Shown: positions 9,953-20,717 of the stretch, piece by piece | How positions within the stretch are numbered: the stretch's first letter is position 1 | Layout: the number at the start of each line of letters is the position of its first letter | From: Byssothecium circinans | Taxonomy: Eukaryota; Ascomycota; Dothideomycetes; Pleosporales; Massarinaceae | Length of the DNA: 42,575 nt | Direction of reading: 5' to 3' | Assembly (NCBI GenBank): GCA_010015675.1 | Contig: ML977024.1 | Coordinates: forward strand, 19,629-62,203 | The notes under the pieces: generated by a model | Told to the model about the DNA's origin: nothing | Databases searched by the model: none | Seen by the model: the letters and a program-made list of their open reading frames with translations, nothing else | Position numbers and translations under genes: made by a program

Positions 9953-9963
9953 GTTATATATGT
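9953..9963 (-). promoter_or_regulatory. TATA-like element upstream of the Cys-rich surface protein
   Basis: ACATATATAAC on the minus strand, about 95-105 bp before the ATG at 9857, a normal distance for a fungal core promoter. Confidence 0.4.
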
Positions 9964-11481
9964 GCTGGGACTTTCTCAAGATCGATGTTAGCCTCATGCA
10001 GAACGACGGGCAGGCCAATCGCGAAGCATCTCTCACGTTGGGGTCTGATATGGCGATCGGATATCGCATGCATCAAATGCGGAGGGCCTCAAGGCTTAAG
10101 CATGGAATGCACTCACAATTGGTCACTGACTTCGGAATGTTTACCGATCAAATGCTGTGCCCCAAACACCGCAGCAAGCAGCCTCGTGCTAAGGCTTAGA
10201 AGGGTATAGCTCCTCAGCCTTGTTGCCATTTAAGTGCCAAACTGATCAATATCCTGTGACTACGATCGTAGTTATTCTCCAAGCTGAAAAAATACATCCC
10301 TGATCTATTATCATCGGCGTTGAATGAGACAACTGGGATGGTCGTGGAAACACTCACGGCCGTATGAGAGCGGTATGCAGGTTCCTCGCCAATTGGGTAG
10401 CTAACTTTCAGCCACATGCATGTATTCACCAAGTTCACGGCACTATTCCATATCCGGTGGTTGATCCGCGCAACATAGCCACTCGTCGTATTGATGTGAA
10501 TAGGTATCAACGAAAGCCAAACGTGGCGGGATAGAGCCCCCATATATACCGGACTTGTAAATAATTGTGCACGGTGGCGTCAAAGCCTAGCGCAGTGTAT
10601 CTTTAGATTGTGGAAGATGTGAAGGCCGTGCGTGATGTGAGTTTTCTTCGGTACTTAGAGCCTTTGAAATCATTGTGAAATGCTACGTCCTTTTTTAGGC
10701 GCTCGTAGAGCACGGGAAGTCCTTGGTGACCATCGACCTGAATCAACCTTCAACACCTGTGTAATGTACTGAGAGCTTACTAGAACGACGGTGCTGAAAT
10801 GAACTCGATGCTTGAACTAAGGACTCTACGCACACGAGGCTCAAGCCAGAGTGCCCTTTTCACGCAGAAAAGCCCTCCTCCAGCCGGCTAGCCATCTCGA
10901 TCAGATTTCACGTCTAAAATCGCTGCACTAACAATTTATCCCATGGATAACCCGAACCTACGAATAACTGCAGCTAGCTTCCTGTGTACTCACTTTTGCG
11001 TAGTTAAGCTTCTTCTCCGTCACACATTCTACAGCACTCTAATTTCTAGGCACAGGGATTAGGAGATATGCTTAGTAATTTCGGGTTTGTTCATGAAATT
11101 TAGAGACAGGGCATAGTTAGCACCGTTCGTGCATAGAACAGCACCTGCATAGGAGTACGAGTTTCCGCGTCACTCTTCTAAATGCCCGCACTCCATTTTG
11201 CTCCGCGTACCTAAGGCCTTGAACCAAGCAACACACGTTTCGAAAGCTCTGGCCACTGCTGATACCTAATACACCCGGGTGCCAACTCATCTCACCACCT
11301 GGCCTTCCATTTAATCGGCCCAATTTCCACCTCTCCCCCAGCCTTTCTCATCACTCAACCCCTTTTGGTCTGCCTCAGGCTTTTCCTCTACCACTTTCTT
11401 CTCCAACAACCTATTCTTCACCTTAACCATCTTGTTGTTTTCATCTTTATCCAGCCACTTCCTCACCCATACATACCATAG
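9964..11481. other. Long spacer without a supported gene
   Basis: Holds the upstream region of the Cys-rich surface protein gene. Minus-strand open stretches at 10214-10543 (109 codons, mildly beta-strand-like) and 11117-11323 have no recognisable domain. A minus-strand ATG at 10229 begins a short hydrophobic N-terminus that ends after 38 codons. None is strong enough to call. Confidence 0.4.
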
Positions 11482-11859
11482 TTACTCATCGTCTTCCGGG
11501 GCACCATGGTTTCGACAGTGACCTATCGATTTTATGTCTTCTGTGGAGGTGTCGATAGTGCTGTGAATGGTCATGCACCACCAACACACCCACCCAATAG
11601 CGTCGTCATATTCGGGATTGGTACCTTCGGACTTGGCCTTGAGGTAGTCCGGCTTCTTATCGGTAACAACGACGCACTGGCATTCGATCGATGCGCCTTT
11701 AGAGCAATCGTTTGGATCTTCGTGGGTATCGCATTTCATCTTCTCAGGATAGGCGACGAAATGGTCGCATTTACAGCTGATGTAAGCAGCTCTTTGACCC
11801 TGTCGAAGCATTAGTAGAGAGCGCGGTACGTTTTCAAGGGCGATGTACATTGCGCGCAT
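11482..11859 (-). CDS. Small cysteine-rich hypothetical protein (125 aa)
   Basis: Single open frame of 125 aa on the minus strand. Cysteines cluster in CKCDHF, MKCDTHEDPNDC, IECQCVV and WVCWWCMTIH, with a final HCRNHG, so pairs resembling metal-binding or disulfide knots are present. There is no typical signal peptide: the first 28 residues (MRAMYIALENVPRSLLMLRQ and on) are only moderately hydrophobic, and an upstream exon could have been missed. The C-terminus is acidic (APEDDE). No family recognised. Small Cys-rich proteins of this kind are frequent in repeat-rich parts of fungal genomes, but nothing here shows secretion or an effector role. Flanked by long spacers on both sides. Confidence 0.45.
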   Translation of the reverse strand: MRAMYIALENVPRSLLMLRQGQRAAYISCKCDHFVAYPEKMKCDTHEDPNDCSKGASIECQCVVVTDKKPDYLKAKSEGTNPEYDDAIGWVCWWCMTIHSTIDTSTEDIKSIGHCRNHGAPEDDE

Positions 11860-12663
11860 TCCGAACGAGCTGTTTGTATTTGCTGGAGAGCTGCTCTTTC
11901 TTTGGGCCTACGATGAGATCTCGCTCTATTATGAAAATGGTTAGATTTTTCTATCGTTACTCGTACATTGACTTCCTAATGACGGTGTTGTAACAACTAA
12001 GCGCCATTTTTCTCTGCGCACTTTATCGAGCCAAAGATTTGCGAGGATACCTATGGTTTTATATCTTGATTAGATCAAAACTGCAAACTTGAATTCATCA
12101 CGCCCGCTTGCATGTGTTCTTCGCGTGATAGAATAAGTTCGCATGCGCTTGTCACGCGGCAGCAATCATCCACTCGTCGCGTGGGCAGGCGTATACCATT
12201 TCCCCTGACCAACGGCCCCTTCCAGGGATTCGGCCCTACATATACAGGTAAATGAGCTCCCCGGGGGATAATATAACCCAACCTCTGGAGCTTTAATAAT
12301 CTTGTCATAGCACTGCTGTTTTGAAGGTTTGCATAGTTTTCACGTAGTATTCTTGGTGCATGTGTTCTTGTGATCACGCAAGTGATGCATTGCACAACCT
12401 GTAATTAATTAGCTTAGAACACATGATCACATAGAAGTTATACATAACAAGTATATCACTTTGGTTGAATCAAAGAAGCCTATATCTGCAGCGAACTGAC
12501 GAGGATGTTGGCGTCGTGCACCGTCACGCGTGGAAGCACCAGACGAACAAAAGCCTCAAAACGCCCCACACCTCTCACCTCTCGGCTTTTATTTATCCTC
12601 GCAATCCATACCTTACTGTCCATCACTTTCTAAATAGCGATCGATGCGAGCAACCAACTCGCG
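11860..12663. other. Spacer with a doubtful small frame
   Basis: A minus-strand open frame at 12075-12395 (106 codons) has no recognisable motif and ordinary intergenic composition; not called. The part from 12440 is probably the promoter region of the DUF6594 gene that follows. Confidence 0.4.
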
Positions 12664-13671
12664 ATGGAGGCTGCAGTACCTCCAGATTCTCGAAGAAATC
12701 GTTTTCAAGATGTCATCAAAGGTTACCCCACATTGGTAGTCAACATGGAGATTGTCCTAGAGACAGTGATCTTCCGCATGTTTGGTGCGCTAAATGCAAG
12801 GAGGCTACTTTATCTCCAAAGCGAAATATGCACACTTGAACGCCATTTGAAAGAGCTCGAGAGGTCGGACAGTCTGTCGGATTCAGGCTTGAAAACACAG
12901 TATGCGACGGATGCCTGGATACTCCTTGAAGCGAGCGAGGAAAGGGATGGCGACACACGGCAGCGAGAACTAATGGACAAGATCAACTTCGGGCTTGATG
13001 AGTACAGTGAGTGGTATTAAGCTCAGGCTGTGCTATGCCTAAACACATTGGATTCTCTAGACCAAGCTCTCATCCAACAAGCGAAAATCTTTGAAATGAA
13101 GAGCCCTGAAGAATACGACTTGAAGTACGTACAAAAATTCCTCGCGACCGAAGCGATGGGTCCGTCTATTTGATCGGGGACGATGCGCGCGTCTGGGGAT
13201 CTCTCGGAGAGCCCGAAGGACATGCAGATGATCTGGTCGCACTGAGACCATGTCAGGAAGTCGACTCGTATTCTAGATGGCTAGCCGACAACGCTATCAC
13301 CTATCTCGATAAGCTCAAGATTCTGAAGTACAAGAAGCCTGATCGGGTGGTTGGGGCAGCAGGCATCGGATAACGTTTTGGCCTCCCAGTATTTTGGCCT
13401 CCCTGATCCCAATTACCTCTATTGCGGTGCTTAAATGCATCACATCCAAGAGCGCACGTATTGGGGCTATCGGGGCTTTCAACTTCTTCATCTCGGTCTG
13501 CCTCACCATCTTTGCTGATGCTCGGCGAGCTGATGTCGTTGCAATTTCTGCCGCGTAAGAAAGTTAATATTATGGAACAGGTGCTTAATTGATAACTGGT
13601 GTAACAGATTTGGGGTTGTACAAGTAGTATTAGTTGGCATAGCTAACGGCGCGCATTCATCTTCTCAATAG
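12664..13671 (+). pseudogene. DUF6594-family membrane protein, copy 1, frameshifted
   Basis: ATG at 12664. The N-terminal half shows the DUF6594 pattern (KGYPTLVVNM, VIFRMFGALNARRLLYLQSE, then QRELMDK). Introns 13007-13060 and 13555-13607 have GTGAGT/GTAAGA donors and CAG/TAG acceptors, and lie where copy 2 (31514-32579) has its introns. Exon 2 continues NQALIQQAKIFEM, then hits TGA at 13171-13173; a one-base shift restores homology (LIGDDARVWGSL, DLVALRPCQEVDSYSRW). A second shift before the TAA at 13371-13373 restores the C-terminal hydrophobic part (ITFWPPSILASLIPITSIAV, then FNFFISVCLTIFADARRADV), ending FGVVQVVLVG and a TAG at 13669-13671. DUF6594 proteins are fungal, with C-terminal membrane helices and unknown function. 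Two frameshifts make this copy a likely pseudogene. Confidence 0.8.
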
Positions 13672-14015
13672 AGGATGAGAGCAAACCATTGTCGTTAAGA
13701 CCTGCAGAAGGAAAGAAGACTTGCACCATGACGGGCTTTCGGCTTCGCTTTAAGATAATTGTTGGGATCCTTTAGGGAAGTGGACTGTACATCAAGTTCC
13801 TTAATATAAAAGATTAAAATGGCAAACCTATGTTTACACAGGCGTTAAAATTTCTATTAAAGGGGCTCACGAATTCCTAGCCTAAATACAACGACACTTA
13901 GTACTATACTAAATGTAAAACTATAAGATTTCAATTCCTTATCTATTTTAGAAGCAAAAATAAACAGGGGGAAGTTGCAAAATTTATTAATTAGTTAGTG
14001 AGCTCGCACAGCACT
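13672..14015. other. Spacer before hAT 2
   Basis: AT-rich from about 13800 on. No gene seen. Confidence 0.5.
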
Positions 14016-14023
14016 CTTTTAAG
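14016..14023. repeat. Left 8-bp target site duplication of hAT element 2
   Basis: CTTTTAAG, identical to 17082-17089. Confidence 0.95.
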
Positions 14024-17000
14024 CAGACTTGGCAACAATCAGTCTGAAAAAGTCAGACTGATTGTTTGATTGCTTTGTAAGCAATCAGTCAAACAGTCTG
14101 AAGGGCTCTAATTATCCAATCAAACAGTCTGAAAGTTGCCAGACTGATTGATTGATTGGCTAAATATAGCCTTTTTTCTTGTGGATTTAGTGGATAAATT
14201 AATGTCAATATATAGCCTAAAGTCGCGATACTTTTTTGGTGTTGAGGTTTTGGAGAGCGAAAAATCTAACGCCTTACCTAAATAGGCAGCTCTACCTAAA
14301 CTTTTAACGATACAGCTTCCGCCATCAACACCTAGCTACTTCTACCTATACTCTCCACTCTACGCGCCCTCCCACATCTACGCTGCTCTATAGTATGAAC
14401 AGAAACGCGAAAAGAGTCTTTAGCGAGCGTGTTACACGCGCAAACCGCAAAAATACGGCCCCGATATCGCCCTCCCTTGCTCCCGAACTTGATGACGAGC
14501 CCGATGAAGTCCAACCAATAGATGACGATAATCGCGATAAGCAATTCAACGGCATTGAGTGGAGACGTGTCCCACACCTACAGCGACAAGAAGAGGACAG
14601 CAAGAGAGGCTTTATAAGCTGGATATACGAATACGGGTGGCCTCTGTGGCATAGCAGGAAGCAAAAGAGGTGGTGGCTCTGCAAATATTATCATATCCAT
14701 AAAATGCCGCGTGGCAAATATGACGTACATATATTAACTTCCTTTGCTGGTACACACCTCTCTACTAACACTCTAGGCCACGGATTTAATAAGGATGGGC
14801 TAATAAGCTTTAACCTACCGCTGAGTATAAGCTCGATCGTCCATCAGTTACAATGGAATGGTGTTGAAGTATCACAGAAGCTGGTAAATAAGATGGCATC
14901 AAGCTTCTCACAGAAGCGATTCCAGGACGCGCTTATTGACTGGATAGTCGCCGATAACCAGTCGCTCCGAGTCGTAGAAACTGCTGCCTTCCGCCAGCTA
15001 ATTGAAGCTGCTAATCCTATTGCAGAGCAGTCAGTTTGGCGGAGTCACAATTCTCTCAGCCGCTATATCCTGAGCGAATACCACGCGATGATCCCGGCCG
15101 TTACGCAACACCTGAAGAAGGCCCGATCCCTTATCCATATATCCTTTGACAATTGGACTACGTATGGCGGCAAGCGCGCTCTCACTAGGATATGTGTACA
15201 TTATCTGGACGAGCAGGGCGACATTCAGGACTATGTGCTTGGGCTACTGCAGCTCTACGGCCGCCACTCTAGTGAGAACATTGCCCACATTGTAAGTGAG
15301 ACTCTCTAGATCTTTAATATTAACGAATCGCGACTTGGCTACTTCGTGCTTGATAACGCGACGAATAACGACGCAGCTGTCAACGCGCTGGCTACACAGT
15401 ATAACTTCTGGGCGCCCCATCGACGACTCCGCTGTACATGTCATATCCTCAACCTGAGCGCTTAATTAGTGATATGGGGCAAAGATAAGGAAGCCTTTAA
15501 GAATGAGGACTTAAATTTACAGGTAAAACTAAGCGTCTAGCCTCCTCACTTTCCTGCCGCCTGCTAACTACTTGCTAGGAAGAAGAAGCGTTTCTCGATG
15601 AGTGGCGAAAGTACGGCCCAATTGGTGTACTGTTTGATATTATCGCGTCTATCTGTACCTCGCAAACCCAAGAGTTATTTGAGAAGCTACAAGTTCAGGA
15701 GGCTAAGCAGCTAGGCAAGTCATTATTAGAGACTTATGAGCTTATACGCCCTGTCAAGACTCGGTGGAACTCCTATTACAGGGCCATGGAGCGAGCTGCC
15801 TAGCTTCACGGTCCTATCGACGACTACACCCATATAAAGATTAACGAGGCTAGAGTAGAGGCGGCCTCGCAGCGTCGCAATACACAATTGCAGCGCGCTA
15901 AGCCTAGGTTATTCATACAAGAAGGAGGATTGACGGCTAAGGACTGGGCGACGATTAGCGAATACATCAAGCTGCTAAGTCCATTTAAAGAAGCTACAAA
16001 GCTACTAGAGGGCAGAGGCCACGTCGGCCGCCATGGAGCTATCTGGGAAGTAGTTATTACTTTCGAGTGGCTTCTTAACGAGCTTGAAGAGCAGAAATCA
16101 CGACTTGAAAAGGTGGACTTCAGCGATCCTAATGCCCCAGAGGATCACCTGGCAGTCAACATCAATCTAGCCCATGCGAAGTTGGCTGAGTACTACCAGA
16201 AGTTTGACGACTCACTAATATACTACACCGCAATGATCCTCCATCCACACTATAAGCTCTATCTAGAAGCTTTGTGGAGTGTACCAGATGACTACAACGA
16301 GGAGAAAAATGGCCCTCATCATAAGAGAGACTGGTTGCTGAATAACCACAAGGGCTTCATGAAGCTATACAGATCTTATCGGGAGAAGCTGGCAGCTGAG
16401 TTGGGCAGGAGCTCTCCCAGCGATCCACGCCCAGCTAAAAAGCCACGTATATCAGCATCTGCTAGCCGCTCAGCCTTTCTCGAAAACTCTATGAAGGCAG
16501 CTCTCCGTCAAGTAGAGGAGGCCCTTGAGGATGAATACGAAGTCTGGAAGCGCCAAACACCACTCACAGAGGACGATCCGCTTTCGCTCAATCCTATCAA
16601 GTACTAGCTTCTTCAGGAGAAGCAGTTTCCTACGCTGTCTAGGCTTGCGCTCGATATTTACTCGATACCAGCCTCCTCTGCTGACTGTGAGAGGATGTTC
16701 AGTGAGCTTGGAGACCTCTTAGGCCCTCGACGCCTGCGTATGAAGCCCGATCTCATCTCCGCCCTACAGTCGGTTAAGTCCTGGAGGAGAGCAGGCATCA
16801 AACGTTTAGCAACTACCAACGCTTCTACTACTTTGGAGACCTCTCTTGACGACTTAAGCAAAATCAAAGCTCAACTAGAGCAGTTTGAGTATAGGTAACG
16901 CAAACAAGCAATCAATCAGTCAATTAATCAGTCCAAAAGCCACGTACTCTGTCAAACAGTCAAACAGTCTCAATTCACGCTGAAAAGCTTGGCAGTCAAA

Positions 17001-17081
17001 CAAACAGTCCAGCGGCCTCGAAAACGCAGTCAAATAGTCCGTACGCTCTCTGGACTGACTGTTTGATTGTTGCCAAGTCTG
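14024..17081 (+). mobile_element. hAT transposon 2, complete ends (3058 bp)
   Basis: Terminal inverted repeats of 18 bp (CAGACTTGGCAACAATCA at 14024-14041, complement at 17064-17081) inside an 8-bp CTTTTAAG duplication. Subterminal regions (14035-14160 and 16900-17070) are full of CAATCAAACAGTCTGA-type motifs, different in sequence from the CAAGCAAG motifs of element 1, so the two are separate families. It carries one transposase gene with an intron and only four premature stops, so it looks less decayed than element 1. Confidence 0.95.
14395..16898 (+). pseudogene. hAT transposase with intron and four premature stops
   Basis: Exons 14395-15522 and 15579-16898 are separated by a 56-nt phase-0 intron (donor GTAAAA, branch GCTAAC, acceptor TAG); splicing gives 815 residues. 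Order: disordered N-terminus; BED-like finger with one cysteine lost (WWLCKYYH) but downstream THLSTNTLGH kept; RNase H-like core beginning ISFDNWTTYGGKRAL with catalytic Asp present; HRRLRCTCHILNLSA; the YYTAMILHPHYKLY block; C-terminal dimerisation region (PASSADCERMFSELGDLL, then ALQSVKSW). Premature stops are TAG at 15307, TAA in the RCTCHILNLSA block, TAG after RAMERAA, and TAG at 16605, each one C-to-T or G-to-A step from Gln or Trp codons. Probably inactive, but recently enough that every domain is legible. Confidence 0.9.
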
Positions 17082-17089
17082 CTTTTAAG
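17082..17089. repeat. Right 8-bp target site duplication of hAT element 2
   Basis: CTTTTAAG, identical to 14016-14023. Confidence 0.95.
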
Positions 17090-17099
17090 TAAGAGACGA

Positions 17100-17800
17100 C
17101 CCCTTAGCAACTACTATCAAGCGCCCAAGAGCTTAATTTCTTTATCTCTACTTAAAGATAGAATTAAACTAATTCTTTTCGTACTACATTCATGTTAACT
17201 ATAGTAAAAAGCAGCGGGCGAATATTATTACAGAACCGAGCAAGCTGGACTGCCTCGTTAGGGATGGCCCTATTAGCCAGACGATTTACGTTCTTACGCC
17301 CAAGATATTCGTAGACCTTATTAAGATGGCGAGCAGCCTTCTTAAGTTCTGCTTAAGTTACTTTTATACGATTGTTCTTAAGCTTATTATCCAGTTGCTC
17401 GTTTCCACCGCACTCGCTGGCGATGTTTTCAGCTAGGTCTATTAGCACTTGCACGGTAGGCAACTAAACCACTCATAATATTTTTAGTCCGAGTAACAAC
17501 CTTATCTAGTGTTTCCTTTGGCGTCAAGGTGATACGTAGAGTACGGATTATCTTCTTAATCTCGCCGCCAACGTACTTGGAATTATTTGTTAGGCTAGTC
17601 TTGATTATCTAAATAGCTATTAGTAGAGGATTTAATCACTACGTCAACAGAAGGCACTACCTTCTTTATAGCATGTATCTTTATTCTTTCCTTTTAGTTT
17701 TGCTCTTCTTCTTTAGCGTTCTCTGTTTCTGTTAGCTTCCTTTATTTATTTAGCACTCGAAGATCTTACCAGCATCCTTATGATTCTTAATATGAGATGT
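17100..17800 (-). pseudogene. Decayed minus-strand coding remnant, family not recognised
   Basis: On the minus strand, fragments read as protein between TAA/TAG/TGA stops and frame changes: a VGGEIKKIIRTLRITLTPKE stretch, then VLIDLAENIASECGGNEQLD, then ELKKAARHLNKVYEYLGRKN followed by ANRAIPNEAVQLARFCNNI. Lys, Asn and Ile are enriched, as expected after C-to-T decay. I cannot assign a family; an old transposon or a dead host gene are both possible. The limits are approximate. Confidence 0.35.
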
Positions 17801-17810
17801 TATTACTATG

Positions 17811-17908
17811 TTAAGTTATTCAAAATCTATCATTAAGTTATTTAATATCTGTTATTAAGTTATTCAAAATCTGTCATTAAGTTATTTAAAATCTGTTATT
17901 AAGTTATA
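17811..17908. repeat. 22-bp tandem repeat, four and a half units
   Basis: Units start at 17811, 17833, 17855 and 17877, plus a 10-bp partial at 17899. The consensus is TTAAGTTATTYAAAATCTGTYA. Units 1 and 3 carry C at both Y positions and units 2 and 4 carry T, so the array is better seen as two copies of a 44-bp dimer. Confidence 0.9.
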
Positions 17909-17950
17909 GATTAAAGAAGAGGCGCAGAAGAAGCTGTAAATATACACCTA

Positions 17951-19340
17951 CAGTACTAGGACAAAAGTATCCGGACCATCCAAATTGAGCGAAACCACCA
18001 ACCACAGAAAATACCCACCACGATCAGTTTTGTATGGGTAATCGCTCACAATGGTGATCAGGGAGGGTCGAAATAGTGTTGTATTAATTCAGTACTTTGT
18101 TTGCCAGCCTCTAGCCTGGATAACTGCTCGAATCCTCCGTGGTACGCTCTCAATAAGCCTGTCAATACTAGCCTGTGGTATTGCTCTCCACGCTTCTTGA
18201 GCGCACTGAGTAAAATGATCTTTATCGACTCCCCTGAAGCCCTGGCCTTCAAGGTTAGGAAACAATTCAACTAGCTTCTGCTTTAGTAGCCACCAGAGAT
18301 GCTCGATAGGGTTGATGTCTGGTGAGTACGGCGGCCAATCAATAACCTCGATTTCATGCGCGTTAAGCCAATCGGTGGTTTCTCGCGACTTATGGATAGG
18401 AGCGTTATCCTGCATGAATAAGTAGGGCTCATACTCATCCTCCTCTTGATTAAAGAAGTCCTCCTCCTCCGGCTCATTCCAGGGTAGTAGGCCATCCTCT
18501 AGTGTATTAGTGTATGAGGTAGAGGTGTAGCCACGTGAGCCTCCGACGCGTTCCATAGCAATCAACTCACTCCTTCCCCCTAGCCAAATAGCTGCCCAAA
18601 ACATCTGGCGTAGTACTAATTGCCTAGCCTTAGGCTCAATCATCTCCTTATACCACTTCTGCTGAGGTGTACGAAATACCCATACGCGTTTCTTACCGCG
18701 TCCTCTCTCTACTGAGCACTCGTCGGAAAACTTGACGCGTGCCCAGCTTGTAGAGCGGTTGAGACGCGCCCACCGAAGGCGGTTACGGGCGTCTAATGGA
18801 GAAAGCGCTGGCCGTAGTTTCGCGGCCTACTTCTTTATACCATGCCTTTTTAGTAGGCGAGAGAGCGTTCTAGAGGAAACGTTAGGCATACCAATAGCCT
18901 CTGCTTTCAGCTTTGCGTACTCTATACGCGGATACTGGCGAACGATCCGCAGTAGGCGACGCTCATCCCGAGCACCTATTTTCTTTGGAGCTCCTTTACG
19001 CGGTAATGAGGTTATTTTCCCGTGCTCATTCCATCTCTTTATAGTGTCGTAGTAGGTTGATTTGCTGACGCGAAACGTATCCTGGATTACCTTGGGTTTG
19101 ACGCGGTTCTCAACCGCGCTGAGTATAGCCGCGCGTAGGTGTGGGCTCAGCTCTTTCTTAGGTGGGCGCGCCCGCGATATATCGCCTAAAAAGGACCGGC
19201 GGAGGGTAGTATGAGGCGGCGCCATCAATTTGACGTAAAAAACGCGTAAATCGAGTAAGGATTGGTGGTGGTAGGTGGTGTTGAAGTTTGGGTACGATTT
19301 GCTCAATTTAGATGGTCCGGATACTTTTGTCTTGGCACTG
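17951..19340 (-). mobile_element. Tc1/mariner (DD34E) transposon, 1390 bp
   Basis: Terminal inverted repeats of about 40 bp with few mismatches (17951-17990 and 19301-19340), both ends beginning CAGT and sharing GACAAAAGTATCCGGACCAT. TA dinucleotides flank both ends (17949-17950 and 19341-19342), the usual target duplication of this superfamily. The single gene runs on the minus strand and nearly fills the element. Confidence 0.93.
18089..19225 (-). pseudogene. Tc1-like DD34E transposase with one premature stop
   Basis: From ATG 19225 to the stop at 18089 is 379 codons in one frame, broken once by TAG at 18827-18829. An in-frame ATG at 19306 lies inside the terminal repeat, so 19225 is preferred. 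The N-terminal part has tandem helix-turn-helix domains (HLRAAILSAVENRVKPKVIQ, then KSTYYDTIKRW, then LSRLLKRHGIKK). The catalytic part has the first Asp in VKFSDECSVERG, the second in MQDNAPIHKS and the third acidic residue, Glu, in YSPDINPIEHLWWLL; there are 34 residues between the second and third, hence DD34E. All three catalytic residues are intact. The single TAG is one G-to-A or C-to-T step from Trp or Gln, so decay is slight and the insertion may be young. Confidence 0.9.
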
Positions 19341-19342
19341 TA

Positions 19343-20717
19343 GGTACCTATTTAATTCTCATAGAGGCTCCGTCATCTTTTTGAGTATCGTTACTCGCTC
19401 TTGTTACGACGTACAATCATAAGTTCCCTCTATTGCCGCGCGTCTTGACCTGCAAACAAGGACTGGCACGTATTAAATTTTAGCATAATAATGCGCAAAC
19501 AAGGAACCGTCACCTATCATAAACGTAGTTAAAATTCAAGGCCATGCATGTATCTATCACTATCGCTATACCACGTTGTTAGCTGCGTAGGTAGCCAGCA
19601 CATCGCCCAGTTTAGCAGAAAGTAAAATACAATAGCATGCTCATTACATTCCCTTCCTTCTAAATTAATGAAACGAAGCCGCCGCCCAAGACACCACATG
19701 TGAAGGAGTTGAAGCGGATGTTTCCCTAGGACTCTGCCTACTCATTATAGGTGTATGGATGGTGTGGAACCCTGCCCTAGCTAGGGGCTTAGGATAGTAG
19801 AGATACCATAGTAGCACTAAGTTAAGTTGATTAGGACTGTCTATCTCTAGGGAACGAGAACGTACGCTCTACCTAGCTACTTCCTACCTACTTGTAGCCT
19901 CTATATTCCTAAAGCCTTTTACACAATTACTCCCCACAATCTATTTAACTTCAATTCCCTCGCGACTACTAACCTAATTAACTTATGTAGTCTTTCTATA
20001 TCTACGGTTAAGCTCAACCAGGTCCTAGCTCCCCGTCTGCATATGCGAACAGACGAGCAGCGCTTTAGGGCATTGGAAAGTACCCGGTGGGGAGTCTATA
20101 TGCTTAAGACGAGACATATTGTACCAGTGATCAAGAGGCGCAGGTGCAGATCTACAGACTTGTGCGTGTCACGTGATATTGGATAATCGATGGTAACGGT
20201 GTGGGTAGGGCTAGGGTACGGTATAGCGTGGCGTAGCGTGGTGTTAATTAACTATATATGTAGTAGGAGAGCCCTAGGTAAGTCTAAGATGCCTTATACT
20301 ATTACGATTTACGTTACGTGCGCAGTTATCTTTATGCTGTTCACGATACTGCGATTATATAATGTTCTTGCTCTCACAAGTCCTATTAAGGTAGATGATT
20401 TGTGAGCCGTCTTGTTGTTCTTAAAAGCCAGCTCTGTCCACGATTTCCTGTCTGTTACTTTATTCGTACGCAAGACTCACTTCAATCTGTGCGCGAGACC
20501 TTTCGCTGAACAAGCACTCGGAACTCAGCTTCTCTCTTTTGACTATGATGGTAATGGCTATATCGGTAAGGGGGTTTGCATGGCTGCATCCACACTATAA
20601 GTGGGTCAGGTGTTCAAGTCCCGCAGCACAACTTGGACAATGTCTTTGGACGAGCCACTTTTCTGCTTATATCCTTATTTCCATGGAAGCAACGAAGCAT
20701 ATCTGCAGCTCACATCC
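19343..20717. other. Spacer between the Tc1 element and the kelch pseudogene
   Basis: AT-rich and TA-dinucleotide-rich, especially 19750-20010 and 20210-20410, resembling old RIP-affected repeat DNA, but no ends or domains are recognisable. It contains the first copy of a 33-bp repeat (20069-20102). Confidence 0.5.
20069..20102. repeat. Dispersed direct repeat, copy 1
   Basis: GGCATTGGAAAGTACCCGGT and on to GTCTATAT; matches 22879-22910 with three substitutions or so and a two-base gap. The two copies lie on either side of the kelch pseudogene. Confidence 0.5.

Noticed and set aside
9878..10229. Two-exon model for a 69-aa secreted peptide on the minus strand (ATG 10229, donor GTGAGT at 10116, branch GCTAAC, acceptor at 9975)
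   Set aside because: Frame and splice signals agree, but its stop would be only 20 bp before the start of the Cys-rich surface protein, and a TATA-like element lies inside it, so this is more likely promoter DNA.
17811..17908. CRISPR-like array
   Set aside because: The 22-bp units are contiguous with no unique spacers; a plain tandem repeat.
20545..20640. tRNA-like signals: TGGCTATATCGGTAAG (A-box-like) and GTTCAAGTC (B-box-like)
   Set aside because: No T-stem forms around TTCAAGT (AGGTG against CCCGC) and no acceptor stem was found.
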